Below are positions 17,228 to 23,720 of a stretch of 25,630 nucleotides of DNA, in pieces. The stretch comes from a virus. The notes below the pieces were generated by a model, which was not told where the DNA came from, did not search any database, and worked only from the letters and a program-made list of their open reading frames with translations. Location of the stretch: positions 65,311 through 90,940 of the IMG/VR virus record IMGVR_UViG_3300030419_003817; one strand, written 5' to 3'. The position numbers were made by a program, and so were the translations under genes. Numbering within the stretch: position 1 is the stretch's first letter; every line of letters begins with the position of its first letter.

Positions 17228-17635
17228 TTACCTCAGTCTTTGCAATGCTGTGTTTAATGTTATCGTTTCTGTCTGGTTTACAATTGTAAAAATAATAGAA
17301 CACTCAAATGCATTCTTGTCAGGAAAAGCATAAACCTGAACATCAATCAGGTTTACTCTTGGTTCAAATTGAGAAATCAAATCCTTAATGTTTGACTGTA
17401 TCAAAGATGCGGTAATTGGTGTCACATTTTCAAACAACAGTCTTCGTAATCTAGAATTAATTTCTGGTCTAAATGGTCTTTCATATTTCGATGTAAATAT
17501 GAGATTTTTGAGAGACCTCTTAATTGCTTCGGCATCAAATTTACGAACGACATCCTTTGTGATTGGATGTCTGTCAAAGTTCATATCCAAATCAACAAAT
17601 CTATTATCGTTCGACCTATTTCTTTTATATGCCAT
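17228..17635 (-). CDS. 25: Baseplate wedge protein gp25
   Basis: 135 residues, matching T4 gp25 (132) in size. It carries the Glu-Pro-Arg motif conserved in gp25 and the type VI secretion homologue TssE, at residues 91-93 within QFEPRVNLIDVQV. Other family marks are NRFVDLDMNFDRHPITKDV near the start, the helical KRSLKNLIFTSKYERPFRPE block and SRLRRLLFEN. gp25 sits between gp6, gp53 and the first sheath ring and helps nucleate sheath assembly. Despite the old 'lysozyme-like' family name it is not expected to be an enzyme. It lies directly before gene 6 and 11 bases after the membrane GAF-like gene, without a clear Shine-Dalgarno. In T4 gene 25 lies in a different operon from gene 6, so its place here reflects a marine-type rearranged order. 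Confidence 0.95.
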   Translation of the reverse strand: MAYKRNRSNDNRFVDLDMNFDRHPITKDVVRKFDAEAIKRSLKNLIFTSKYERPFRPEINSRLRRLLFENVTPITASLIQSNIKDLISQFEPRVNLIDVQVYAFPDKNAFECSIIFTIVNQTETITLNTALQRLR

Positions 17636-17646
17636 ATTGTTTTTAT

Positions 17647-18276
17647 TTATGCCTCGTTCTTATCATGTTTATGACTTAACATTACAGAAATTAATCTTCT
17701 TGCATTGATTATATCACTCTTAATCTTCTCTTCATCAATATCATCTGTCTTCGACCAACTGCACCACTCGGACGAAAGATATCCAATAGTAAGAGTGTCC
17801 ATCTCATCTTTAATCGGAATCATAGAAAATGCCAAAACATGATTATAATCTAAATATCTCTTAAAGTTCGACTCCGGCATTTCGCCTACCATAATCAAAT
17901 GTGCATCATCCTTTGCGACATGTTTTAACATTTCTGTGTATCTTGTTAGAAGGACATCTTGCTGATTGTTGATAGTGGAAGAAACTCCCATTGCAATTGA
18001 CTCATGTGTTGTGGAGAATCTCTGCATTCCTGTTCCGTTATAATACTTTCCTCCATTATGAAACTGAACAATACTAGTTCTTGCAGAATCATGATTCAAT
18101 CGGAGTTCCGTAAGAATTTCATGAACCTGTGTGTGAATCTTCTCAAACTCAACTTGATTTCTAACCTTCTTCTTTTTCTTATGTCGTTTTAAAATAGTAG
18201 TAAGTGCCATAGCACCACCCCCAATGAGGGCGACTAACGCGGCACCAACTTCAACCCAAATTATACTATCTGACAT
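17647..18276 (-). CDS. Membrane-anchored protein with a probable GAF-like domain
   Basis: 209 residues. Residues about 5-28 (IIWVEVGAALVALIGGGAMA) form one transmembrane helix, followed by a strongly basic stop-transfer stretch (KRHKKKKK, about 30-37). By the positive-inside rule the rest of the protein would be cytoplasmic. Residues about 45-205 look like a GAF-type fold: a helix (HTQVHEILTELRLNHDSART), the strand and turn SIVQFHNGGKYYNGTG, a second helix near LLTRYTEML, then FSMIPIKDEMDTLTIGYLS and a final helix. GAF domains sense small molecules or mediate protein contacts; no ligand can be deduced. I do not recognise a T4 counterpart. Its place inside the baseplate operon, between the cysteine-rich protein and gp25, suggests late expression. 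It could act in the host membrane (lysis, superinfection control) or be virion-associated; neither is shown. An AGAGAG purine run precedes the ATG at 18276-18274. Confidence 0.7.
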   Translation of the reverse strand: MSDSIIWVEVGAALVALIGGGAMALTTILKRHKKKKKVRNQVEFEKIHTQVHEILTELRLNHDSARTSIVQFHNGGKYYNGTGMQRFSTTHESIAMGVSSTINNQQDVLLTRYTEMLKHVAKDDAHLIMVGEMPESNFKRYLDYNHVLAFSMIPIKDEMDTLTIGYLSSEWCSWSKTDDIDEEKIKSDIINARRLISVMLSHKHDKNEA

Positions 18277-18308
18277 AAACTCTCTCTACTTTCTCTCTAA
18301 TATGTATT

Positions 18309-21260
18309 CTAAAAGGTGCCGCCATCACACATAGAAGGCATTAATCCTTTGTCCGCAATGTACTGAAATCCTGATTTTTTATTTGACGGTTCTAATCCCG
18401 ATGTATCTCTTGTTGCAATATAAACTTTGTTGTTGTATTCTACGATATCATTTTTCTTGTATGATTTTTTTGTTGATGTTGATTGACCTCTCGGAGCATT
18501 TTCAAACTTACTGTAACTTCCTATCCAGTTAAAATCACTGTTACTACGAACAGCATTGCGAGGGACACCAAATTGGTCAAGATACTTTTGCTTTTTCCAA
18601 TCTGGCCATGCATCGTCCCACTCATCACGAGGGTCAACACTCTTTAATATACACTCGGGCGCACAGCATGTTTCTTCATAGGACTCTATCATATCTTTGA
18701 TTTTCTTATCAAAGTTGTTTGCATCTCGAAAACATTTCTCAAGAGCCCTTTCTGCATCACGAATCTCCCGTCTTAACTTATCACAAATTGGGTGAGTTGG
18801 TGCAAACACCTCACCAAATTTAGTAATACTCATATCACACCCTTGCTTTGCGGCCGCATCCTTGGCGATTATCAACAACATTTTATTGGTTAAACATATA
18901 CACCTCATCGTGTGTGCGAGTGTTGGCATAAAATTAAGAATCGATGCAATAAAACAACATGCCGCAGCCAGTTCGGCATCTTCGTCCCACTCCCCATACC
19001 AGTTTGGTTCGAATTCCATGTCCGTACAATCACACGCTTCGGGAGCAAGAACATTGATGCATTTATTCCGTTCATCTATTAATTCTTTCGCCCGCCTTTC
19101 ACATTCGTCAATTTCTCTTCGTAACTCTTCTATCTCATTTACGAAATCACTATTAGTAACATTTGCTCTTGCTTCACCAAATGTCCTGTCCAAAATGGGA
19201 TACAAGTCTTCCTCATAATGTTCTATATCGTGTATTAATTCATTAATCGTTTCACCACCACGATTTTGGAAAAATGACTTCATTAGTTCTTCATTAGATT
19301 GCATCTGTGTAAAAATTGTAATTAATGAAGTAGACCTATTAATTAAAGACTGTCCCTTTTGTATAATTTCATCATTTGTCGCCTGATGTGCGTTACACAA
19401 ATACTCTGGACGAACTCTTGCACCCCATTTTTTACAGAGATATTGTCCATCATCAAGTTCTTGATAAAAATGACAATTAGCACACTTTTGCTCACTGGGT
19501 GCGTATCTATATGTTTGTGGTAGTCTCAACGAGATGAGTGTTCCATCTTCTAGATGTCTCGGAGTTGGAGGAGGGACATATCTGAGAAGTTGATGGTATC
19601 CATCACAGTATTTGTTCATCACTTTTTGCAACTCGTCCGTCACACCTAATAACTCTTGAAGTTTCCTTTCCACTTCTCCGTGAAATTGTGTGACACCCAT
19701 CACAAGACCATTGGGCATAAAGTATGTTGTGCCACCTAGTATATGTGTATGATAACCAAGAGTGTCCTCTCCCTCTCTAGCGACATTGGGAGTAGGACTT
19801 GCGTTTACTGCATCTTCTTTGTTTCTATAAAGAGGGAAGTAACCGTCTAATTGAATAGGCGGTGCAATCCCACCGTTTTTATATTCTTCTTGTTCTTGTC
19901 GAATTTTTTCTCTTGTTTGATTGACAGCATCTGCCGCCATCTGAGTCAAGTGGTGTATCATCTCATTATGAGGTTGTAACCCACAACACACCAATCCAAG
20001 AAATTGTCTTCTCCATTCATCTGGCCAACTTTGTGGTAATCCATACTCGTCTTTTGATTCTACACCCCACTCTGAATCAGGTCTTATATCTGGTGGCCAT
20101 GAAATATCGACTGGGTATCCGTCTGGTTGTGGAAAATCTCTGAGACAGTCTCCACTGCCGGTTTTCAGATTAGGTTCATGTGGTTCAATTACGATATCAC
20201 CTTCGTGAATTAACATCGAACCATCTTCACCAAACTCTATATTATTTTCTCTAAACCAATCATCCTGTATACTTTTCAAGTTTTCAATTCTTCTTAGAAT
20301 TGGTGGTAAATTTAAAATAGGGTTTGGTGAATTAATTAAATTATCTGCAAGAGAACGAACATCCGATTCAAAAATTTCTGTAACTGGTTCGGATGCGGAG
20401 CGTTCATCAGGAGGACAACATGGTAGGTATGGATATAATTTAGAAAGAATAAGGTCTCTGTTTCCTTGAAGGAAACACTCAGCATTAATGTCATCACAGT
20501 CCTGATAATTGTCAGGTATAAACCATTCGGGGTCAAATGGTTCGTCCATTTCTCCAATTTCAGGACTAAAACATATTTCACAACCGCCTGCTGTAAGACC
20601 ATGATACCACTCATCGACCGTGGTTGCAAGTGACAGGGGTGTGTAGTTTCCACAATCGCAGGGAATTTCTCTACCAAATTTAACTTCCCATATACACACA
20701 GGAAGAGAGTCCTCGCCCCACTGACCGTTCATCGGGTCTTGATTTTGTAGATACGGCGTCAAAGTGCCGCGCCAGAAGGTAACGCCATCTGGATATGAAT
20801 TACTGATACATACAGATTGCTTCGTAACATATTGAATATGCATGTTAACGGATTTTAACAAATAGGGGGTTGTAGACCCTTCAACACGACAACGAGAATC
20901 TCCCATAGGAACTCTTTCGAGATTTTCTTTACCAATCGTAAACTTAATTCTTGCATGTACCGTTTGAAAACAAGTGCCTTTGTCTGTTCCAGATTCACCA
21001 TACAACAAAGGCACAACATCGCCTGGATATCCAGGCGAAGTAAGTTCGTCCGTGTTCACCATCGAGATGGGTGTCGAAGTTCCCATCGGAGTCTGCGGAG
21101 TAGTTGGAGTCTCCATTGGGGTCTGTGGAGTAGTTGGAGTCTCCATTGGGGTCTGTGGAGTAGTTGGTGTCGCAGGTGGCGGACTAGCAGGCACACTTGC
21201 GGGTGGAGTCGCAGGTGGTGGTGTGTAGTTGTTTTGATTTCCTCCAGTATGGTATGGCAT
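18309..21260 (-). CDS. Cysteine-rich modular tail protein with HiPIP-like motif and CBM-like C-terminus
   Basis: 983 residues; not recognised as any T4 protein. Visible parts in order are: a Pro/Thr-rich neck (about 12-65) with a 10-residue repeat of the type ETPTTPQTPM; a beta-rich cysteine-containing region (about 70-260, for example CDCGNYTPL and GGCEICFSPE); a central helical part; a four-cysteine cluster C593-x2-C596-x12-C609-x12-C622 (CANCHFY, then CKKWGARV and YLCNAH) resembling high-potential iron-sulphur or zinc-ribbon clusters; a coiled coil (EIEELRREIDECERRAKEL); a hydrophobic stretch near 763-802 with CC at 768-769; a second coiled coil; and a C-terminal segment (about 931-968, KKNDIVEYNNKVYIATRDTS) resembling CBM5/12 carbohydrate-binding modules. 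I count 35 cysteines, against few or none in neighbouring structural proteins. The position after the PAAR and 284-residue genes suggests a tail hub or tip part. Metal binding and sugar binding are inferences from motifs. Confidence 0.75.
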   Translation of the reverse strand: MPYHTGGNQNNYTPPPATPPASVPASPPPATPTTPQTPMETPTTPQTPMETPTTPQTPMGTSTPISMVNTDELTSPGYPGDVVPLLYGESGTDKGTCFQTVHARIKFTIGKENLERVPMGDSRCRVEGSTTPYLLKSVNMHIQYVTKQSVCISNSYPDGVTFWRGTLTPYLQNQDPMNGQWGEDSLPVCIWEVKFGREIPCDCGNYTPLSLATTVDEWYHGLTAGGCEICFSPEIGEMDEPFDPEWFIPDNYQDCDDINAECFLQGNRDLILSKLYPYLPCCPPDERSASEPVTEIFESDVRSLADNLINSPNPILNLPPILRRIENLKSIQDDWFRENNIEFGEDGSMLIHEGDIVIEPHEPNLKTGSGDCLRDFPQPDGYPVDISWPPDIRPDSEWGVESKDEYGLPQSWPDEWRRQFLGLVCCGLQPHNEMIHHLTQMAADAVNQTREKIRQEQEEYKNGGIAPPIQLDGYFPLYRNKEDAVNASPTPNVAREGEDTLGYHTHILGGTTYFMPNGLVMGVTQFHGEVERKLQELLGVTDELQKVMNKYCDGYHQLLRYVPPPTPRHLEDGTLISLRLPQTYRYAPSEQKCANCHFYQELDDGQYLCKKWGARVRPEYLCNAHQATNDEIIQKGQSLINRSTSLITIFTQMQSNEELMKSFFQNRGGETINELIHDIEHYEEDLYPILDRTFGEARANVTNSDFVNEIEELRREIDECERRAKELIDERNKCINVLAPEACDCTDMEFEPNWYGEWDEDAELAAACCFIASILNFMPTLAHTMRCICLTNKMLLIIAKDAAAKQGCDMSITKFGEVFAPTHPICDKLRREIRDAERALEKCFRDANNFDKKIKDMIESYEETCCAPECILKSVDPRDEWDDAWPDWKKQKYLDQFGVPRNAVRSNSDFNWIGSYSKFENAPRGQSTSTKKSYKKNDIVEYNNKVYIATRDTSGLEPSNKKSGFQYIADKGLMPSMCDGGTF
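21079..21172. repeat. 30-base tandem repeat, about three copies, coding a Pro/Thr neck
   Basis: Units begin at 21091, 21121 and 21151. The first two 30-base units differ at one position, the third matches over its first 17 bases, and a degenerate partial unit precedes them at 21079-21090. On the minus strand each unit encodes a 10-residue Pro/Thr block (ETPTTPQTPM). The array lies near the N-terminus of the 983-residue cysteine-rich protein and probably forms an extended linker. Confidence 0.9.
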
Positions 21261-21264
21261 CTAA

Positions 21265-22119
21265 TTACAGTCCCGACAATTGGTCTATGATTTCTGAAAT
21301 TCCTTGTCCAGATTGTTTTCCTAAAGCATCCTGCATGTTGTTCACTGCTCCCTTTAAAGAAGAAGTTGCTAACATATCATTAAAAAGGTAATTTGAAAAA
21401 CAATCATCCTCATCCTGCATCGAATTCATTATACCGATTGCTGAACTATGATTTGACACATAGTTAAGTGCCTCGGCAAATGCTGAATCATCCGAATTTA
21501 TGAATGATGTAATATTACTTGCATGTTCATTTAACACATTAGTTGCAGATGTGAGTTTTCCTGCCAAATCAAAACCACCAGAAGTAAGTTGCCCAAGTCC
21601 AACACCCTCTGGTAAAATATCAGAAGTAATTGAAGTTAATTGACTACTCACACCGCTAAACATTTCTCCTGCATTCTTTTGTAAACTTCCGTATATGTCT
21701 GTAAATCCTCCACCAAGACTGCCTTCCATTTGCTGTTTGATATGAGAATACGATTTTGCAATTGCAAATCTTTGACCAAACTCTTGTAGATTTTCTACAC
21801 CCACTCCAGATATTCTATCTACATGGGTTTTATAATTCATAATATTTCCCTGAAGGTCTTGAACACTTGAATATAAACTATTCACTTGGTTTGCTAAAGC
21901 AGGTTGTCCACTTGCTTGTAATAGTTGACCCACAGAACCCAATCGCTCTAGTGCGTTTGAAGCATCTGTGTCGAACATTGAAAATTCATTTTGGAAAGGA
22001 TTCATCAATCCACCACCACTAAGAATAGTATTAATTACTTCCTTCTGTTCGGGAATTAACTGACTGATACTTTCTTCTAAAGTATCACAATCTGTTGGAA
22101 ATATAAATTCTCTTGCCAT
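21265..22119 (-). CDS. Unrecognised helical protein after the PAAR gene
   Basis: 284 residues; I do not recognise the family. The sequence is mostly predicted helix with long amphipathic runs, Gln/Asn/Ser/Gly-rich linkers, no transmembrane segment and no enzyme motif (for example SVGQLLQASGQPALANQVNS, then LYSSVQDLQGNIMNY and FGQRFAIAKSYSHIKQQME). Only two cysteines are seen, one near the N-terminus (FIFPTDCDTLEES) and one in an acidic patch near the C-terminus (QDEDDCFSNYL). The start is ATG at 22119-22117 with AGGAG 7 bases upstream; that site overlaps the PAAR stop, implying coupled translation. Placement between the spike tip and the cysteine-rich protein suggests a virion or tail-hub assembly role, but this is only context. 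The stop is 4 bases before the next start. Confidence 0.75.
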   Translation of the reverse strand: MAREFIFPTDCDTLEESISQLIPEQKEVINTILSGGGLMNPFQNEFSMFDTDASNALERLGSVGQLLQASGQPALANQVNSLYSSVQDLQGNIMNYKTHVDRISGVGVENLQEFGQRFAIAKSYSHIKQQMEGSLGGGFTDIYGSLQKNAGEMFSGVSSQLTSITSDILPEGVGLGQLTSGGFDLAGKLTSATNVLNEHASNITSFINSDDSAFAEALNYVSNHSSAIGIMNSMQDEDDCFSNYLFNDMLATSSLKGAVNNMQDALGKQSGQGISEIIDQLSGL

Positions 22120-22126
22120 ATTTTAA

Positions 22127-22131
22127 CTCCT
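22127..22131 (-). promoter_or_regulatory. Shine-Dalgarno AGGAG for the 284-residue gene
   Basis: AGGAG on the minus strand lies 7 bases before the ATG at 22119 and overlaps the PAAR stop codon (TAG at 22132-22130). This supports the chosen start and translational coupling of the two genes. Confidence 0.75.
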
Positions 22132-22393
22132 ATCCCGCAAAAACATTTCCTGAACCAGTACTTGTATGACCGCATGATGCACTGTCACCCTGTCTACAAA
22201 CAGGAATCCCCTGAGCAAATACTGTGCTTGATGCTCCTACCATAATTGGACTGCTGTGTGGGGGAAGACCGTGTCCCGCAACAGGTCCTCCTAAAACCTG
22301 TGCAGGCGCTCCGTTCACAAAGACAGTTGTGTTTCCTCCTCCCAACTGCATACCTCCTGCTGTATCTGTTCCTACTCTTGCGATTCCTGGCAT
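22130..22393 (-). CDS. 5.4: PAAR-repeat spike tip protein (T4 gp5.4 counterpart)
   Basis: 87 residues, close to T4 gp5.4 (97). PAAR proteins form a sharp cone that caps the beta-helical spike and binds a metal ion near the apex. The sequence has the family layout: MPGIARVGTD, GGNTTVFVNGAPAQVLGGPV, then GHGLPPHSSPIMVGASSTVF and VCRQGDSASCGHTSTGSGNV. Candidate metal ligands are His41, His46, Cys66, Cys74 and His76. I chose the ATG at 22393-22391 because PAAR proteins start at this point and a strong AAGGAG lies 6 bases upstream. A longer in-frame opening to 22486 exists but overlaps the spike gene by some 80 bases and adds an unrelated leader. It directly follows gene 5, as expected for a spike-tip pair. 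Confidence 0.93.
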   Translation of the reverse strand: MPGIARVGTDTAGGMQLGGGNTTVFVNGAPAQVLGGPVAGHGLPPHSSPIMVGASSTVFAQGIPVCRQGDSASCGHTSTGSGNVFAG

Positions 22394-22399
22394 CGTTTT

Positions 22400-22405
22400 C
22401 TCCTT
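22400..22405 (-). promoter_or_regulatory. Shine-Dalgarno AAGGAG fixing the PAAR start
   Basis: An exact AAGGAG on the minus strand, 6 bases before the ATG at 22393, overlaps the stop codon of the spike gene (TAA at 22406-22404). It decides for the short PAAR start over the longer in-frame opening. Confidence 0.8.
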
Positions 22406-23531
22406 AAATAACCCCACCACCAACAGGTGGTTCACTAATGGTGTTCTGTCTTGGAATAGAGTTTGGTGGTTCTTGAACACCGGCACCAGAGTTTAAATAT
22501 ATGTTACCGTCTGCTTGAATTCGAAACTCACCTGCAAGTTTCCCAACACAATTCCCACCAGATATTGCAAAATCAACCAACCCTTCTTGGTCTCGAAGAA
22601 AGATACCATCTTGTGATTTTATAAAAGTGGTCTTATCACAATTTGTTGTTAAAAGTCCCTTTACATTTATCCTCGCATCTTCATCCACTGTTGCTGTTAA
22701 GTTTTTATGAATGTTTGCCGTAACATCACCGTCTACCTCGATGTCACTATTGCCCTTGACGAAAAATGTAGAATTGCCTTCTACAGTAACATTTACATTC
22801 CCTTGAATGTTAACATTCTTATCCCTGACAACAATCTCATAATCATCACCAACAACCTTTGTTACCCTTGAACCATCTGGATGAATCTCTTCGAATGTTC
22901 CTGATTTATGATAAGTATGAATTCGTTCTGCTTCGGGAGTATCATCAAACTCTTGAACATGTCCCGATTCAGTTGTATATACTTGATTGAGAGGATACTC
23001 CGCCGCATAAGGAACTTCAGGTTCAGACCATTTGTTGGTTTTTTCACCATCACTGTTCACATTGTTAGCAATCTCTACCTCTTCGATTCTGCTTTCTTCT
23101 TTAGAAACAACAATTGTTTCTTCCTTTATTCCTCTAGCAAGTCGATGTGTGTCTGGTTCGTCTGTCTCTTTTGGATATACTCCACTTGGGTCATTGAATC
23201 CCAGTTCTGTGTTTGCCTTTTCGGTGGGGATACCACCAATCGAACCAAAGATAACTGGTTGTTGTGCATCTTTACCATCTCGAAAGAATCCAACAACATG
23301 TGTACCCATAACCAAACCAGTTGGTGAATTACCAACACCACTAATCGAGGCATCTGTTATCGGTTGTATTGGATGTGCCCAAGGCAACTCTTCAGTTGGA
23401 ATGTCTTGTTTATTTGAGGAATGATATCCAAAAATTCTAACACGACAGCGGCCGAGTGCCAGAGGGTCTAAAACATCCTCCACAACTCCGTGAAACCAAA
23501 TAAAACCATCTTTTCCGAGATACTCACTCAT
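22404..23531 (-). CDS. 5: Baseplate spike gp5-like, without lysozyme domain
   Basis: 375 residues against 575 in T4 gp5. An N-terminal OB-fold (about 10-115) is marked by FIWFHGVVEDVLDPLALGRC, then WAHPIQPI, THVVGFFRDGKDAQQPVIFG and SIGG, the gp5/VgrG pattern. A linker follows (about 115-190, rich in Glu and Pro), then YHKSGTFEEIHPDGSRV and a triple beta-helix-type run of alternating residues (about 225-345, for example NVNIQGNVNVTVEGNSTFFV). The C-terminal tail is PPVGGGVI. T4 gp5 carries a lysozyme domain between OB-fold and helix; here the intervening segment is too short and lacks it, so this spike is expected to pierce mechanically. The start ATG (23531-23529) overlaps the stop of the small upstream gene as ATGA. 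Followed at once by the PAAR tip gene. Confidence 0.92.
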   Translation of the reverse strand: MSEYLGKDGFIWFHGVVEDVLDPLALGRCRVRIFGYHSSNKQDIPTEELPWAHPIQPITDASISGVGNSPTGLVMGTHVVGFFRDGKDAQQPVIFGSIGGIPTEKANTELGFNDPSGVYPKETDEPDTHRLARGIKEETIVVSKEESRIEEVEIANNVNSDGEKTNKWSEPEVPYAAEYPLNQVYTTESGHVQEFDDTPEAERIHTYHKSGTFEEIHPDGSRVTKVVGDDYEIVVRDKNVNIQGNVNVTVEGNSTFFVKGNSDIEVDGDVTANIHKNLTATVDEDARINVKGLLTTNCDKTTFIKSQDGIFLRDQEGLVDFAISGGNCVGKLAGEFRIQADGNIYLNSGAGVQEPPNSIPRQNTISEPPVGGGVI

Positions 23532-23689
23532 TTGTTATTGTTTATATCCTTTTCTTCCATCCACTCTTTTGCCCACTCTTCCCATTCTTTAAGTTCCTCT
23601 TCTGTATAGTCTTTATTGGTTGATTTTTTATCAACCTCTTCTTTGAATTTACGATAGTCCGAATGTTCGTCAAACTTTATGTAACGCAT
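23528..23689 (-). CDS. Tiny charged protein between the hub and spike genes
   Basis: 53 residues plus stop, read directly from the minus strand: starts MRYIKFDEHSDYRKFKEEVD and ends EEKDINNNK. The middle is rich in Glu, Lys and Trp (ELKEWEEWAKEWMEEK) and looks like one amphipathic, acidic helix. No family is recognised. Support for a real gene is a strong AAGGAG 7 bases before the ATG, an exact ATGA stop/start overlap with the spike gene, and the fact that it fills the only gap between two structural genes. An earlier ATG at 23694 is in another frame and stops after five codons. It could be a small assembly factor or chaperone for the hub or spike; this is inferred from position alone. Confidence 0.75.
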   Translation of the reverse strand: MRYIKFDEHSDYRKFKEEVDKKSTNKDYTEEELKEWEEWAKEWMEEKDINNNK

Positions 23690-23696
23690 TTCATCT

Positions 23697-23702
23697 CTCC
23701 TT
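23697..23702 (-). promoter_or_regulatory. Shine-Dalgarno AAGGAG for the tiny gene
   Basis: An exact AAGGAG on the minus strand lies 7 bases upstream of the ATG at 23689-23687. It follows directly on a self-complementary TTTATATAAA (23700-23709), in the 31-base gap after the hub gene. It is the main sequence evidence that the 53-residue reading frame is translated. Confidence 0.75.
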
Positions 23703-23720
23703 TATATAAATCTAAAAGCG

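Noticed and set aside
17644-17651. CATAAATA before gene 25 as a late promoter.
   Set aside because: It is one base off consensus and would place the transcript start about 3 bases before the ATG, leaving no leader; it also overlaps the preceding stop codon, where AT-rich sequence is expected.
20955-21290. Plus-strand open frames opposite the Pro/Thr repeat, with repeated Trp/Ser or Val/Gly blocks.
   Set aside because: Their repeats are only the reverse complement of the 30-base array in the cysteine-rich gene; no ribosome site or other support.
22130-22486. A longer 118-residue version of the PAAR protein.
   Set aside because: The extra 31 residues overlap the spike gene and do not look like PAAR sequence, while a strong AAGGAG precedes the ATG at 22393.
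22908-23327. A 139-codon hydrophobic plus-strand frame that could be taken for a membrane protein.
   Set aside because: It is antisense to the gp5-like spike; the Phe/Cys/Ser-rich composition is the mirror of Glu/Lys/Thr-rich coding DNA.
23700-23709. Self-complementary TTTATATAAA upstream of the tiny gene, considered as an operator or terminator.
   Set aside because: A 10-base AT-only palindrome is common in AT-rich DNA, forms no stable hairpin loop and has no T-run after it.
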